Of a stretch of DNA of 64,000 nt, positions 9,405 to 20,659 are shown piece by piece; the stretch's first letter is position 1, and every line of letters begins with the position of its first letter. The notes under the pieces were generated by a model. That model was not told where the DNA came from, searched no databases, and worked only from the letters and a program-made list of their open reading frames with translations. The stretch spans positions 14,791,001 to 14,855,000 of the forward strand of contig NC_085119.1 in NCBI RefSeq assembly GCF_030269925.1, read 5' to 3'. The stretch is from Bombyx mori. Its lineage: Eukaryota > Arthropoda > Insecta > Lepidoptera > Bombycidae. A program made the translations under genes and the position numbers.

Positions 9405-11979
9405 TTATTTATTTATTTATTATTTTATTTATTTATTTATGTACACACAGAAAACAAGACACAGTACAGAGTAATAGGAAAATTATGTACAAAGGCACTG
9501 CTTATTTCTTTGAGAAATCTCTTCCAGCAGACCTGCGAGAGGATAATGAGAATAATAATAAAATGTGATAAGTGTGTGTAGAACAAATAACACATAACTA
9601 AAATAACAAATACAACATGAGAATTATAGCACATACACATAGCAAATATTATAAGTAACACAGTAACACTCGTATATGCGAAGAGTATAGAACCATGATC
9701 ATTCGGTTGATGATAGATAAAATTGTTTGACCTTGTATTTAAAAACAGAAACAGACTTGCAAACTCGGATGTCAGCCAGCAACGAATTCCACAGTCTGAC
9801 CGCGTGCACAGTAAAGGAGTGAGAATAGAAATTGGTTTTGTGGGAAGGGAATAACAAAACAGAACGTTGGTTGGACCTGCAGGGAGCATCAGGAGAACGA
9901 ATGAAAGAGAATCGCTCACGTAAATATAAGGGAGAAGTGGGCTTATGTAGGATATTGAATAGGAGACATAATATTCGAGTATTCCTACGAAGGCGTATAG
10001 GGAGCCATTTAAGTTCTTTGCGAAAATGAGAAACATGATCGAATTTTCTGAGATTGTATATAAAACGGATACATAGATTTTGCATCCTCTCAAGCTTGTT
10101 TGAGAGCTCCTCAGTGGCATCCAAGTAGCAGGCATCGGCGTAATCAATTATGGGTAGAATGAGAGCTTGGACGAGAGATATTTTTGTATGCTGAGGTAAG
10201 AAGCCCTGCAGACATCTCAACGAGTGCAAGGCAAAGTGCACCTTCCTACTAATCTCAGCAACGTGAGAACTCCACGAAAGATGTCGATCTACAATAACAC
10301 CCAGGTTTTTAACTGAATCGGTTAGAGTTATTTGAGTCCCATCCAAATAAATTGGGGGGAGTATAGGATCGCTGAGTCTACTGCGCAATTGTTTACCCCC
10401 TATAATGATAGCCTGTGATTTTCCCGGATTAATGTGCAGACCGTAGGCTTTTGCCCATTCACTGATAGACTTCAGATCACTGTTCATCGCAGCAATAGCC
10501 GATTCAACTTCAGGCTCCGAGAAGTGGCAATATAGCTGGAGATCGTCTGCGTAGAGGTGGAATTTAGAAGATATAAGCCTAGTGACAGAGTTTATAAACA
10601 CAGAAAACAGAAGAGGAGAAAGAACACCACCTTGGGGAACGCCCGCACTGACGTTCTGCCAATCCGAGAAAGTCTCGTCAAGACGGACACATTGCGAGCG
10701 CCCCCGAAGGTAACTATCAAACCAGTTAATAGCAGACGAGGAGATATTGTTTGATTTGAGTATTTCGAGCAGAACATCGAAGTCAACAGAGTTAAAAGCG
10801 CTGCTGAAATCTAACAACACTAATAAAGTTAGTTGTTTGTTTTCCATGGCCCAGCGAATGTCATCGGTCACTTTTAGAAGAGCTGTAACCGTGCTGTGGC
10901 CCTTGCGAAAACCAGATTGGAAGGAGCTAAGAAGATTGTGGGAGAGGAGAAAAGACGACAGCTGACGGTGGACAATGTGCTCAAGGACTTTGGAAAGAAA
11001 AGGAAGTATAGATATAGGCCGGAACTGAGATGGCAAAATAGGATTGGGGCTTTTTGGGATAGGAACAACGTAGGCTTGTTTCCAAGAATCAGGAAAGTTG
11101 CTAGAGGTAAAGGAAAAATTGAAAATATGGGTAAGTATAGGTGCTACTGTTGGAAGAATTAGGGCAATCATTTTAGAGCATACGTTATCAATTCCAACAG
11201 CTGTGGATGAGATGGAGAAAAAGGAATTACGGACATCAGCAACCGAGACTGGACTTAAGTCAAAAATAGGGATCCGGGGTACGGATAGACTTGAAATCTT
11301 AAGCAACGTGGTCGTCTTTGACGAATCACTGAGTGACACCGGAGGGAGAGAAAAATGCTTATTGAGGGCGCACAAGTCAGTATCCTTGACAGAAGAGACC
11401 GGAGTTTTGCCAATGCCGACAGATTTAAGGAATCTCCAAGTATGAGCAGGGCTGCGATTTTCAAGTGATTTGTGAAAGTAAAGTCTTTTAGCATCTCTGC
11501 ACAAACGGTTGCACCGGTTGCGCAGTGCTTTGTATATGGCCAGGCTGTGTTCAGTGGGGCAACGTTTGTATCTTCTTTTGGCTTTGTCCCTGCGAGCCAT
11601 CAGAGTTTTAATATCCGGCGTTAACCACGGTGCAGGTTTATGTTTAATTCGAACTCGACGGACGGGGGCATGCTGATCAAACAAACTGATTACCTTATAA
11701 TTAAAAGAATTGACCATGTCGTTAATGTTATGGTGTTCAAGAATACAAGACCAGTCGGTATTATTTACATCCCGTCGCAACGCTCCCAGATCAATACCCT
11801 TGTAATTGCGAAGTAGGAGAAATTGTGAATTACGTTTAGGGGGTCGAACACGATAGGAGAGATAAATCAAGTCATGATAAGAAAAGGAAGCGGAGAGTTG
11901 ACCATGAGTGATAACATTATCAGGAGAAGATACTATCATGAGATCAAGTAAAGAAGGAGTACAATTAGGAGAAAAAAGA
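9405..11979 (-). mobile_element. CR1/L2-like LINE with long open ORF2 fragment
   Basis: LINE inserted antisense in jockey copy 1. A 746-codon frame (11939 down to 9699) begins inside the end of the endonuclease domain; the open frame continues upstream to the junction (TPSLLDLMIVSS), so the copy is 5'-truncated. RT motifs in order are QFRPISILPFLSKVLE, LLDFSSAFNSVDF, GVPQGGVLSPLLF and the active site FHLYADDLQLY, then NLGVIVDRHLSW and a C-terminal region ending AVRLWNSLL. No stop or frameshift was seen, so the insertion may be young. The minus-strand 3' end is an (AAATA/AAAT)n microsatellite (9405-9440) rather than poly(A), as in CR1/L2-type elements. The clade assignment within the jockey superfamily is by eye. 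Confidence 0.9.
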
Positions 11980-13209
11980 CTTATAGACGAGCAGTTTGGA
12001 TTCCGCGCCAGACACTCGTGCGTCCATCAAGTGCACCGCCTCACGGAGCACATCTTACTAGGGCTGAACAGGCGGAAACCCATTCCGACAGGAGCCCTCT
12101 TCTTCGATATAGCGAAGGCGTTCGACAAAGTCTGGCACAACGGTTTGATATACAAACTGTATAACATGGGAGTGCCAGACAGACTCGTGCTCATCATACG
12201 AGACTACTTGTCGAACCGTTCGTTCCGATATCGAGTCGAGGGAACGCGTTCCCGGCCCCGTCACGTCACAGCCGGAGTCCCGCAAGGCTCCGCCCTCTCC
12301 CCGTTACTATTCAGTTTGTATATCAACGATATACCCCGGTCTCCGGAGACCCATCTGGCGCTCTTCGCCGATGACACCGCCATCTACTACTCGTGTAGGA
12401 AGAAGGCGTTGCTTCATCGACGACTTCAGACCGCAGCTACCACCATGGGACAGTGTTTCCGGAAGTGGCGCATCGACATTAACCCCACGAAAAGCACAGC
12501 GGTGCTCTTCAAAAGGGGTCGCCCTCCGAACACCACGCTGAGCATCCCCCTCCCGACTAGGCGCGTCAATACCCCCGCCCCCGCCGTTCGCCCAATCACG
12601 ATGTTCGACCAGCCCATACCGTGGGCCCCGAAGGTCAAATATTTAGGCGTCACCCTCGACAGTAGGATGACATTCCGCCCCCACATCAAGACGGTACGCG
12701 ACCGTGCCGCCTTCATTCTAGGACGTCTCTACCCGATGATATGTAGGCGAAGTAAAATGTCCCTTAGAAATAAGGTGACACTCTACAAAACTTGCATACG
12801 CCCCGTCATGACCTATGCAAGTGTAGTGTTCGCTCACGCGGCCCGCATACACTTAAAATCCTTTCAAATCATTCAATCCCGTTTTTGCAGGATAGCCGTC
12901 GGAGCCCCGTGGTTCGTCAGGAACGTCGACCTCCATGACGACCTGGACTTAGAGTCCATCAGTAAGTATCTGCAGTCGGCGTCCATGCGCCACTTCGATA
13001 AAGCGGCACGACACGAGAACCCTCTCATCGTGGCCGCCGGTAACTACATTCCCGATCCTGCGGACAGAATGGAAAGCAGTCGACGTCGCCCAAAACACGT
13101 CATCTCGGATCCTCCCGATCCACTAACGGTGCTTTTAGGTACTTCAAGCACCGGTCACCGTTCTCGTCGAACCCGTCGCTTGCGACGAAGGGCTCGACGA
13201 GTAAATTAA
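11980..13209 (+). mobile_element. Jockey-type LINE copy 1, ORF2 second part
   Basis: Continuation of the interrupted ORF2. It starts LIDEQFGFRARHSCV and has LFFDIAKAFDKVWHNGL (RT motif A), GVPQGSALSPLLFSLYINDIP (motif B) and LALFADDTAIYY (active site). Then come KVKYLGVTLDSRMTF and the C-terminal domain with RPVMTYASVVFAHAARIH. The frame ends at a TAA at 13207-13209. It parallels 45520-46739 of the full-length copy. Both halves are open, so this element was probably intact in this part when the second LINE inserted. Confidence 0.92.
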
Positions 13210-13428
13210 CTCTCAGACACAGCCCACTGAGTTTCTCGCCGGATCTTTTCAGTGGGTCGCGTTTCCGATCCGGTGGTAGATTCTGCGAAGCACGGCTCTT
13301 GCTAGGGTTCGTGTTAGCAACATCGTCAGGTTTGAGCCCCGTGAGCTCACCTACTAAAGTTAGGGTTACGCTGACATAGCCTCTCAAGGCTATCAGCATA
13401 GGTAGGAAAAAAAAAAAAAAAAAAAAAA
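13210..13428 (+). mobile_element. Jockey copy 1 3'UTR and poly(A)
   Basis: About 195 bp of 3'UTR (cccactgagtttctcgccgg, cgatccggtggtagattctg, ctcttgctagggttcgtg, cctactaaagttagg) followed by an A-run at about 13406-13428. The same 3'UTR occurs, alone or with short ORF2 ends, at 5585, 7875, 17135, 17522 and 47553. Confidence 0.9.
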
Positions 13429-13545
13429 TTTTTTTTTTACTGCCCTTGAAGGGAGATGATACGGCCCATTTGATGGTGAGTGGTTATTGTCGCTCATGGA
13501 CCTCAGCAATGTCAGGGACAAAGCCAAGCCGTTGCCTACTGTTAA
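13429..13545 (-). repeat. LINE 3' tail fragment, head-to-head with jockey poly(A)
   Basis: Minus-oriented 3' end of the 49495-50152 LINE family (gcccttgaagggagatgat, ggtgagtggttattgtcg, agccaagccgttgcctact). Its T-run (poly(A) of the minus strand) touches the A-run of jockey copy 1 with no spacer. Confidence 0.8.
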
Positions 13546-13751
13546 GTACTCTCTTATCTCTATATTTAACCTATGTCCCTTATATTGCATTTAATAATTA
13601 GATGACACATGAAGTTAACGGTTTCGCATGACGGTGTCTGTGAGTCCCTTTCGTTTCCCATTTCAGGCTCCTATTAAAATTGTTATTTATGTTCTAATTA
13701 ATCTATTCTATCTATTCTAATTATTGGAATTTTTTATAGACCTTATACCTA

Positions 13752-15050
13752 GTCAGGTCATAAATTCTGTCACATGTTTAATGTAAAATAATTGAAACAA
13801 GTTTATTCATTATGTAACCGTTCATATACCAAAATGAACTTAACAAAACATAGATTCTTATGACACTAAAGTTTATTCAAAATGACCTCCGTGAGTTTGA
13901 ATACAGGCCTTCAATCTGCGCGGCCAGTCGTCTATCGCAGCACGAACGAGGTCCATGTCAATATCGGCGGCTGCCTTAATCAAGGATGTCTTGAGTGACT
14001 CCAAATTGGGATGAGGCTTTGAGCACGCCTTTTTCTCCAAGTGTTGCCATATCTTGTAATCTAACGGATTCAAATCTGGACTGGAGGAGAGCCAGTCTTC
14101 GTGCCGGATGAAGTCGATTTCACGCGCCGTCAGCCAGTCTTGTGTGCTCTTCGCTCTATGAGCTGGCGCCGAATCTTGTTGGAATACCCAGTGCCTGTTA
14201 TTGAACATGGTATGAGAAACAGGTTTCACAAGGTTCGTCAGGACTGTATTTTGATACACAACTGCATTCGTTTTTACACCTTTCTCACAAAAATGTACCT
14301 CTGTTAAGCCCCAATAAGAAACTCCCAACCATACCATGAGCGAGGATGGAAAATGACCTCGTTGGACACGCATAATACGGTTGCTCGCTTCTTCACTACT
14401 GTGTGCGTACACTTTATAATTTTGTTTGTTGTAGCTCTCTTCTACGGTAAAAATTTTTTCATTAAAAAAAAAAAAATCCCGATGTTTTTTCCCCACGTAC
14501 CGCTTCAACAAAGCGCGGCATCTCTTCAGTCTCAGGTCCATTAGACGAGCATTCAAACGATGTCCTGTTTTTCTTCGATATGCCCGAAGCCCTAAGTCTT
14601 CATTTAACACCCTTTTCACCGTGGTTCTGCTTAACCCCTTCTGAAGGGCCAACAGTTTCTGCTTACGTTTGGGATTTCTTTGAATTCGCGCCTTCACAGC
14701 TTTTATCACTGCTGGAGTCCTAACAGACCGAGGGCGACCACTTCTTGACCTGTCATCTACACTAGAGTCTTCATTGTATCGTTTGATGGTACGATAAACG
14801 AATCTTTTGGTTATATTCAAATTTTTCAGTATGTTAAAAATTTGAATTGGCGCGTAACCGCAACGATGCAGCGCAATAACTGCAACACGGTCTTCTTTAA
14901 GCGTCCACTCCATATTTAAAAATGAGTAAAATTCTAAAAGTATACATTTTTATTTTCATAAACAATTCGAAATTCGAATTCAATAAACTTTTTTGTGGCC
15001 AGCATTCTAAAAGAAAAGTTTTTACTGTGTGACAATACTTATGACCTGAC
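13752..15050 (-). mobile_element. maT-type (DD37D) mariner element
   Basis: Complete Tc1/mariner element of 1299 bp. Terminal inverted repeats begin gtcaggtcataa on both sides (13752-13774 and the reverse complement at 15027-15050), flanked by TA on each side (13750-13751 and 15051-15052), the standard TA target duplication. It carries one full-length transposase frame at 13873-14913. The size and terminal structure suggest an otherwise whole element. Confidence 0.93.
13873..14913 (-). CDS. Mariner (maT, DD37D) transposase with altered first catalytic Asp
   Basis: 346-aa open frame starting MEWTLKEDRVAV, a normal length for a mariner transposase. The N-terminus carries paired helix-turn-helix regions (YAPIQIFNILKNLNITKRFV; SRTTVKRVLNEDLGLRAYRR) with a GRPRS linker. 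The catalytic core has VFQQDSAPAHRA (second Asp) and SPDLNPLDYKIW (third Asp), with 37 residues between them by my count. That spacing is the DD37D signature of the maT group, which includes Bombyx elements. The first catalytic position, normally Asp in an F-x-D-E-K-x-F motif, is Asn here (FFNEKIFTVEE), in a stretch of T's that suggests mutation near a homopolymer. The enzyme would cut and paste DNA at TA sites; this copy is probably inactive although its frame is intact. Confidence 0.92.
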   Translation of the reverse strand: MEWTLKEDRVAVIALHRCGYAPIQIFNILKNLNITKRFVYRTIKRYNEDSSVDDRSRSGRPRSVRTPAVIKAVKARIQRNPKRKQKLLALQKGLSRTTVKRVLNEDLGLRAYRRKTGHRLNARLMDLRLKRCRALLKRYVGKKHRDFFFFNEKIFTVEESYNKQNYKVYAHSSEEASNRIMRVQRGHFPSSLMVWLGVSYWGLTEVHFCEKGVKTNAVVYQNTVLTNLVKPVSHTMFNNRHWVFQQDSAPAHRAKSTQDWLTAREIDFIRHEDWLSSSPDLNPLDYKIWQHLEKKACSKPHPNLESLKTSLIKAAADIDMDLVRAAIDDWPRRLKACIQTHGGHFE

Positions 15051-15052
15051 TA

Positions 15053-16524
15053 CTTATATCCTAAAACCATTTATTCTGTAGATTTATTATACGATTATAT
15101 TTTTAATGTTTTAGACATATTTACTTTAGTAGGAAACAATTTGATTTGAACTTCTTTTGTTACTCTGTGAACTATTGAGATAATATCGCAGACCTAAATA
15201 TACCAAAGACCTAAATTTAAATTATCGCTGAGTAGAAGATATAATTTAATTCAGTTACGAAATTAAATAATTTCTGGTGGTACATATCAACTTGCGAACT
15301 TTCACTAGTGAATAGCACTATCATACTTATATATATCTGCAGCAAGCATTAAAAGACTAGGCTAAGCTTATTGTTATTTTACTGCCAGTGATACTTCCAT
15401 CAGATAAATCTGGATAAGAGATAGATACAAGATCTACCACAATTTCAATAGCAGGACAAAAACAAAAAAAAAAAACACAGGACACGAGACTGTTAATCTG
15501 AAAACGGATTCTGGTTTTATTAATCGTTAAAAGAAAAATCCACTAACCCGCTTAAAATATGCCAGAATATTTAATTTTCTAGCTTACTGAGTCTATTATA
15601 TAGCATATAAAAAAGTGTTCAGTGAAGTCCAGATAATTTTGCACACCCACGCAAGTGCATTCAATTGTTCATGTGAACAATAACATTAATCACCTGAATA
15701 TTTGTTAATAGCATCTCTAATCTAACTTCTGTCAACATGTAGTAATAATACCACCACATATCCTAAAAAGACGAATTTCCTTCATTGTCAACAATTAAGC
15801 ACAGAACGATCCGACTAAATTAATTCCTCTGTAAAACCGAATCAAGTTAGGCAACCCTAAATATCCCAGTGATTTGATACTTAAACAATACCGACTTCAA
15901 ACTGTCGAATCAATTAGTATCAAACTAAACATGCAATCTATTAGATATTTCAAAACTATAAATCACTTTTCGTGAGTAATTTAAAATACTCAGATCAAAG
16001 GCACAACAATGGATCTAGAAATTAAATTCATTTACGGACAAAGCTCCACTAATGTTTTCCATTAACGTTACAAGTCGCACAGCGTAAAAGGACCCGGCAA
16101 AAAGCTTTTCGAAAAAGAAAAAAAAGGCGACTTATCGTTCATTAGAGGGTGAGTGACAACATGGGTTATAATAATGGAGAATAATTTCCTGTTCCACACC
16201 GTGGCAATACCGTGGCAGGACAATGGGACACAAATAAAAACTAATGGCTTTCTGGTGTTGCCAGAGTTTTAAGACATCTCGCCCTGAATTGTTTTACGAT
16301 CAGTGCGCGTATAACTTATTGTGTTCAGCATTAATAAGTCATTTTAAGCTGGTTGGATTTATGATTTTTTTTTTTTTCAAACGGTTTATAATTTAGACGC
16401 TACCCACGACCGCAGGCATTATAACAACGATAAAAGACTACCTATTTCTAACTGAACAATGATTTACAAGCAAATGCTATTTTAAAACAAAGTTTAAGAT
16501 TTTTTTACAACATAATTTCAGCAA
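15053..16524. other. Intronic stretch, nothing recognised
   Basis: AT-rich DNA inside the 23.5-kb intron. I find no exon, long frame or repeat that I can name. Confidence 0.5.
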
Positions 16525-16765
16525 TGCTTTTTTGGCTTATTTGGGTGGACGAGCTTACGGCTTACGTGTTGTCAAGTTGTTACCGGCGACCATAAGCATC
16601 ATCAATGTAAATGCTGCCACCCACCTTGAGACATGAGTTCCAAGTCTCAGTTTTACAGTACAACGGCTGCCCCACAGTTCAAGCCGAAACGTATTACTGC
16701 TTCACGGCAGAAATAGATAGAGTGGCGGTATCCATGCGTTGTCACAAGACGACCACTAATATTCA
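16525..16765 (-). repeat. Bm1 SINE, partial, divergent
   Basis: Minus-oriented Bm1 (ggtggacgagcttacgg, ccaccttgagacatgagtt, acaacggctgcccca, tactgcttcacggcagaaat). Head absent. Confidence 0.8.
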
Positions 16766-17134
16766 AGAATCAGAGACTAAAAATGTAAATACGCAAAAAG
16801 ATATCGTGTCCCAAAGAATAAGATGCCCGGGGTACTTACTCGTGCCGAGCGATATGACTACGTCCGGGTTTAAATTTAGTAGGATCTGCATAATTTTATC
16901 TATGTGTATATGAGTGTACTATAAGTTGATTGTTATGGCTACCAGACTGTATAGATATCTCAACGAGAATTTCACCACCCATCTTTTGAGATGAGCCAGA
17001 AGTATGTTTTATTCTTTAAATAGAAATACATGATTGCCTCGCGACTAGAATGGGCAGAATGGTGGCACCAAGATATGCGAATTTCCAATAGAAACGCTAT
17101 CACATATTCTATAAAATACAGAATAGCCTCTTTT

Positions 17135-17312
17135 TAGCCCACTGAGTTTCTCGTTGGATCTTCTCAGTGTGTCGCGATCCGGTAGATTCTGCGAAGCACT
17201 GCTCTTCCCAGGGCTAGTGTTGGTAAATTTTCTCAGGTTGAACTCGTGAGCTCATCCACCCGTCCGGGCGTAGCTGGAATAGCTTCTTAGTCTACCAACG
17301 AATAGGTAGGGA
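17135..17312 (+). repeat. Jockey-type LINE 3'UTR relic
   Basis: cccactgagtttctcgttgg, gatccggtagattctgcga, gctcatccacccgtccg and a final gaataggtaggg give the 3'UTR order of the jockey-type LINEs. Confidence 0.7.
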
Positions 17313-17317
17313 GAAAG

Positions 17318-17432
17318 CGTGTTTTATTGATTAGTTGGGTAAACAAGCTTGCAGCTTATTGGGTGTTAATTATTTACCAAAACCCGTATAAATCACAACA
17401 TGAATATCGTCATTTACTTTGACACACGAAAT
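17318..17432 (-). repeat. Bm1 SINE 3' fragment, divergent
   Basis: attgattagttgggtaaac, gcttgcagcttattgggtg and atcacaacatgaat follow the minus-strand Bm1 end with several changes. Confidence 0.55.
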
Positions 17433-17521
17433 TAAATTAGAAAAAACTTAATTAGAATTATAAGCTCTTAAATGTGCAAAGAAAAAAATATGTGTTTGCT
17501 AACGATAGTTCCACTCTTGGG

Positions 17522-17720
17522 ACTGGAACGCCCACTGAGTTTTTCGCCGGTTCTTCTCAGTGGGTCGCGTTTCCGTGCCGGTGGTAGATTCTGCGAAGCA
17601 CGGCTCTTGCTAGGGTTCGTATTAGCAACGTCATCAGGCTTGAGCCCCGTGAGCTCACCTACTAGTTAAGGCGACGCTAGCCTTTCAAGGCTATCATCAG
17701 CTTAGGTAGAAAAAAAAAAG
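17522..17720 (+). repeat. Jockey-type LINE 3'UTR with A-rich tail
   Basis: Near-identical to the 3'UTR of jockey copy 1 (cccactgagtttttcgccgg, gtggtagattctgcgaagc, cacctactagttaagg, cttaggtagaaaaaaaa). A 5'-truncated insertion. Confidence 0.85.
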
Positions 17721-18553
17721 AAAAAGGAACTGGAACGGGCCAATAGTCACAACCGAAATAGGCAGGACGATGGAAGCACATGCAGTTAAATACGACAATT
17801 CCGTGCAAACTTTAGTGCTTGTAACCCGAAACTGTAGGCAGAGAACGACAAAAGATTTCCTGTGAAACGTCATATTCCAAGATAATCCGCGACACAGGCA
17901 AGCGCTATGTTTGATATAGGTTAATCGCACGGATTTACTTGGGATTTAGTTTTGCAATAACACAGAATGGCACGTTTGTTCCAAGTTAATGCGGACTTTA
18001 TGAAAGTTCCCGCCAACTATTCTGTGCTAGGTTTTTTTTATGATCATTTTTACGGTTTTTCGGTTGTAAAAGCGTCGCGGCTGAAGTTATGATCCGATAT
18101 TACGTTTGCGAGGGTACTTGCGAATGTTTTTTTTTTCAAATAACAAAACTTCAGTACAGTATTTTCAGTACGTAGCTGTCTTATCAAAAAAAGTCCAACG
18201 AAGTCATGCAATAAAGAACAATTTTAATTTTACTAAATTTATTAACTTCTCCTATTTATTATAAAAAAATTATGCACATTTTGAATACTTTACAATCTTC
18301 TCTGGTCGATATGAGACTTATATTATTATATTAAAAACCAAATTCAATATTAACGCTTGAAGATTTTGTAAAACGATATATTTCAAAAACACGTACTTGG
18401 TATTTATTATCTGGTTATCGGAGCCAGTGGAAACTATTATTGTTACATTTCAGAGTTTGAGTAAATTAAAATGTTCGTTTCTCGATATTTTTAATTCATA
18501 TTAGTCGAAAGAAATCAATTCCATTTCGTTTTTCATTAATAATAACTAATTAC
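17721..18553. other. Intronic stretch, nothing recognised
   Basis: AT-rich sequence between the jockey 3'UTR and the hAT MITE. No supported gene or named repeat. Confidence 0.45.
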
Positions 18554-18885
18554 CAGTGATTCTCAACCACTGTTCCGCGGCACTTTTGTGTGCCGCCAAA
18601 TTTCAAAAGTGTGCCGCCAAATTTTGCGAATATATAATAATGTTAATATTATTAAATTATATCATTTTAAAAGAAAAATATTTTAAACATGAATATACCT
18701 ATATATTAAATCCACAAAAAAAATTAGTATATTTTAGTTTATTTCGTATATTAAAATTTTTTGATAAACTAGTATTTATGCAGTGTGTTGGAGTAAGTAA
18801 ATAATTTTTACCTTTTTTTTTGTGTGCCGCCAAATTTTGAAATCGTTAAATATGTGCCGCAACAAAAAAAGGTTGAGAATCACTG
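18554..18885. mobile_element. hAT-like non-autonomous MITE
   Basis: 332-bp element with terminal inverted repeats cagtgattctcaacc at 18554 and ggttgagaatcactg ending at 18885. Each is followed inward by a tgtgccgccaaatttt-type subterminal repeat present on both sides. The CAG...TTCTCAACC end is typical of hAT-Charlie-type elements. No transposase frame. I do not see a matching 8-bp target duplication. Confidence 0.8.
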
Positions 18886-20175
18886 AAAAACGGAAAAACA
18901 TTGGAAAAACGTCGAACATTGACCTCGGGAGTGAAGATGAAAGGCGGAATTAACGTGGTGATGCTCATAAACTTCGCTACCACTAAAAGGCATACAGAAG
19001 CAGCACTAGTAAAAGAAATAAAATCAAGATAAAGCCATAGACCTATTTTTGAACATAACTAAAACCCCTTTAACTAATACAAATTCCCAAGATACCCAAT
19101 ACAACGTAAGTGTGTCATAATATTTAATTAATACCGGTAGGGTGTTTACATAACTCACATTAGACACATATAAGGTGTCGTGACGTCACAGTTCATAACC
19201 CTCGAATGGTTAGTTAGACTAATGTCTTGTTAGGGCGCGACCTCAACGTGACAAACCTTGAATTACTGTGAACAATTACGTTCGTTGCGGTATGAATGTG
19301 ATATTTAGGCGATGTGTTAATGTTTCTATCTATAGTATACTGTCTAGAATTCCAGATAATAACAAAACTTTAACCAAGACATGTTTGTTGACAATACGCG
19401 AAATAAAAATCACAGGTAATAAAACTTCAGAGGTGTCAAGGGACACCCGGATGGAACGAAGTTCCTTTCGATTAATTAGTGAAGGAATTGTAATTTTTTT
19501 TTAAGTTGTAATAATAAATTACGGCATTATGAAGAAGAAAAAAACAATACTATGAACTAAATTACTATTGTTGAAACGCTATCTCGAGAAACTGTACTCA
19601 TTACGCGGACCAATCGGATACGAGCAATGTCACGCGATAAGCGCCTACACGTTGATTGGTCAGAATGACGGATCTAAAAAGTGTCGTGACAACTTTTCGT
19701 AGGAATTTTTTCCATCTAGCCCCCTTTCACAACGCGCGATAAGGAACTTCGTTCCAAAAATACAAAAAAATATCACGTCACAAGATATCGTTTCACACTA
19801 ACTGGTATTTTTTACGTACTAGTGCTTACTTTAGATTAATAACATAAAATTCCCCGTTTCCCCTCTTATTTCTTATATTTTTTAAAGCTTATCCTTCAAT
19901 GATTTTCTTAGATCGTTCATAAATGTTCACCACATTGGCACTATTTTTCAATATTGCCATCAATATCACCATCATCAATATTATAATTTCGTATTTTTTA
20001 TGAATACCCAACTGATCTATCCTATTCTCTTTTTTAAACCCAGAACCATATTCTGGGTTTAAAAATTTTTTTCACACAGGAATCCGTCGATATTTATTTA
20101 TCTATAAGCTCCAGTTTTCTTAGATAAAATGAGGTACTAGTCTCATTAACATTGAGCCATTAGTTGGACCACTAT
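18886..20175. other. Intronic stretch with a repeated ggaacgaagttcc-type word
   Basis: No gene seen. The near-palindrome ggaacgaagttcc at about 19453 recurs as ggaacttcgttcc at about 19743. Related gtgacgtcac-type words occur near 19180 and 19775. This may be a degraded inverted-repeat element, but I cannot fix its ends. Confidence 0.4.
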
Positions 20176-20415
20176 TACTGGTGGTAGGACTTCTTGTGAG
20201 TAAGCACGGGTAGGTACCACCACCCTGCCTATTTCTGCCTTGAAGCAGTAATGCGTTACGGTTTGAAGGGTGGGGCAGCCGTTGTAACTATACTGAGGCT
20301 TTAGAACTCATATCTCAAGGTGGGTGGCGCATTTACGTTGTAGATGTCTATGGGCTCCGATAACCACTTAACACCAGGTGGGCTGTGAGCTCGTCCATCT
20401 ATCTAACCAATAAGA
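20176..20415 (+). repeat. Bm1 SINE, 3' two-thirds
   Basis: ttactggtggtaggacttc, tgcctatttctgcc, gggtggggcagccgttgta, caaggtgggtggcgcattt, ccaggtgggctgtgagctc. Ends in aaccaataagaataag. Confidence 0.9.
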
Positions 20416-20504
20416 ATAAGAAAAACCTTTTCGACGTCTAGTCGTCATATGTCCTGTGATGTTGGTGCTGCTAGCGTATGAATTAATAGCATCCAACACC
20501 ATGG

Positions 20505-20658
20505 GGTTGGGAGTGTAGTTGTACCATTGAGGCGAGGCCTTAGAACTCATCTCTCAAGGTGGGTGGCGGCATTTACGTTATAGATTTCTGTGGGCTCCGG
20601 TAACCACTTATCGCCAGGTGGGCCGTGAGCTCGTCCACCCATCTTTGCATTAAAAAAA
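20505..20658 (+). repeat. Bm1 SINE 3' fragment
   Basis: gaggccttagaactcatc, ctcaaggtgggtggcgg, gtaaccacttatcgccagg, gtgagctcgtccacccat, then an A-rich tail. Confidence 0.85.
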
Positions 20659-20659
20659 G

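Noticed and set aside
9437..10147. 236-codon minus-strand hydrophobic frame
   Set aside because: Out of frame with the CR1-like ORF2 that covers the same bases and extending into its AT-rich 3' end.
18554..18885. Possible 8-bp target duplication for the hAT MITE
   Set aside because: The 8 bases on each side (ctaattac against aaaaacgg) do not match, so the insertion flanks are either mutated or my ends are off by a few bases.
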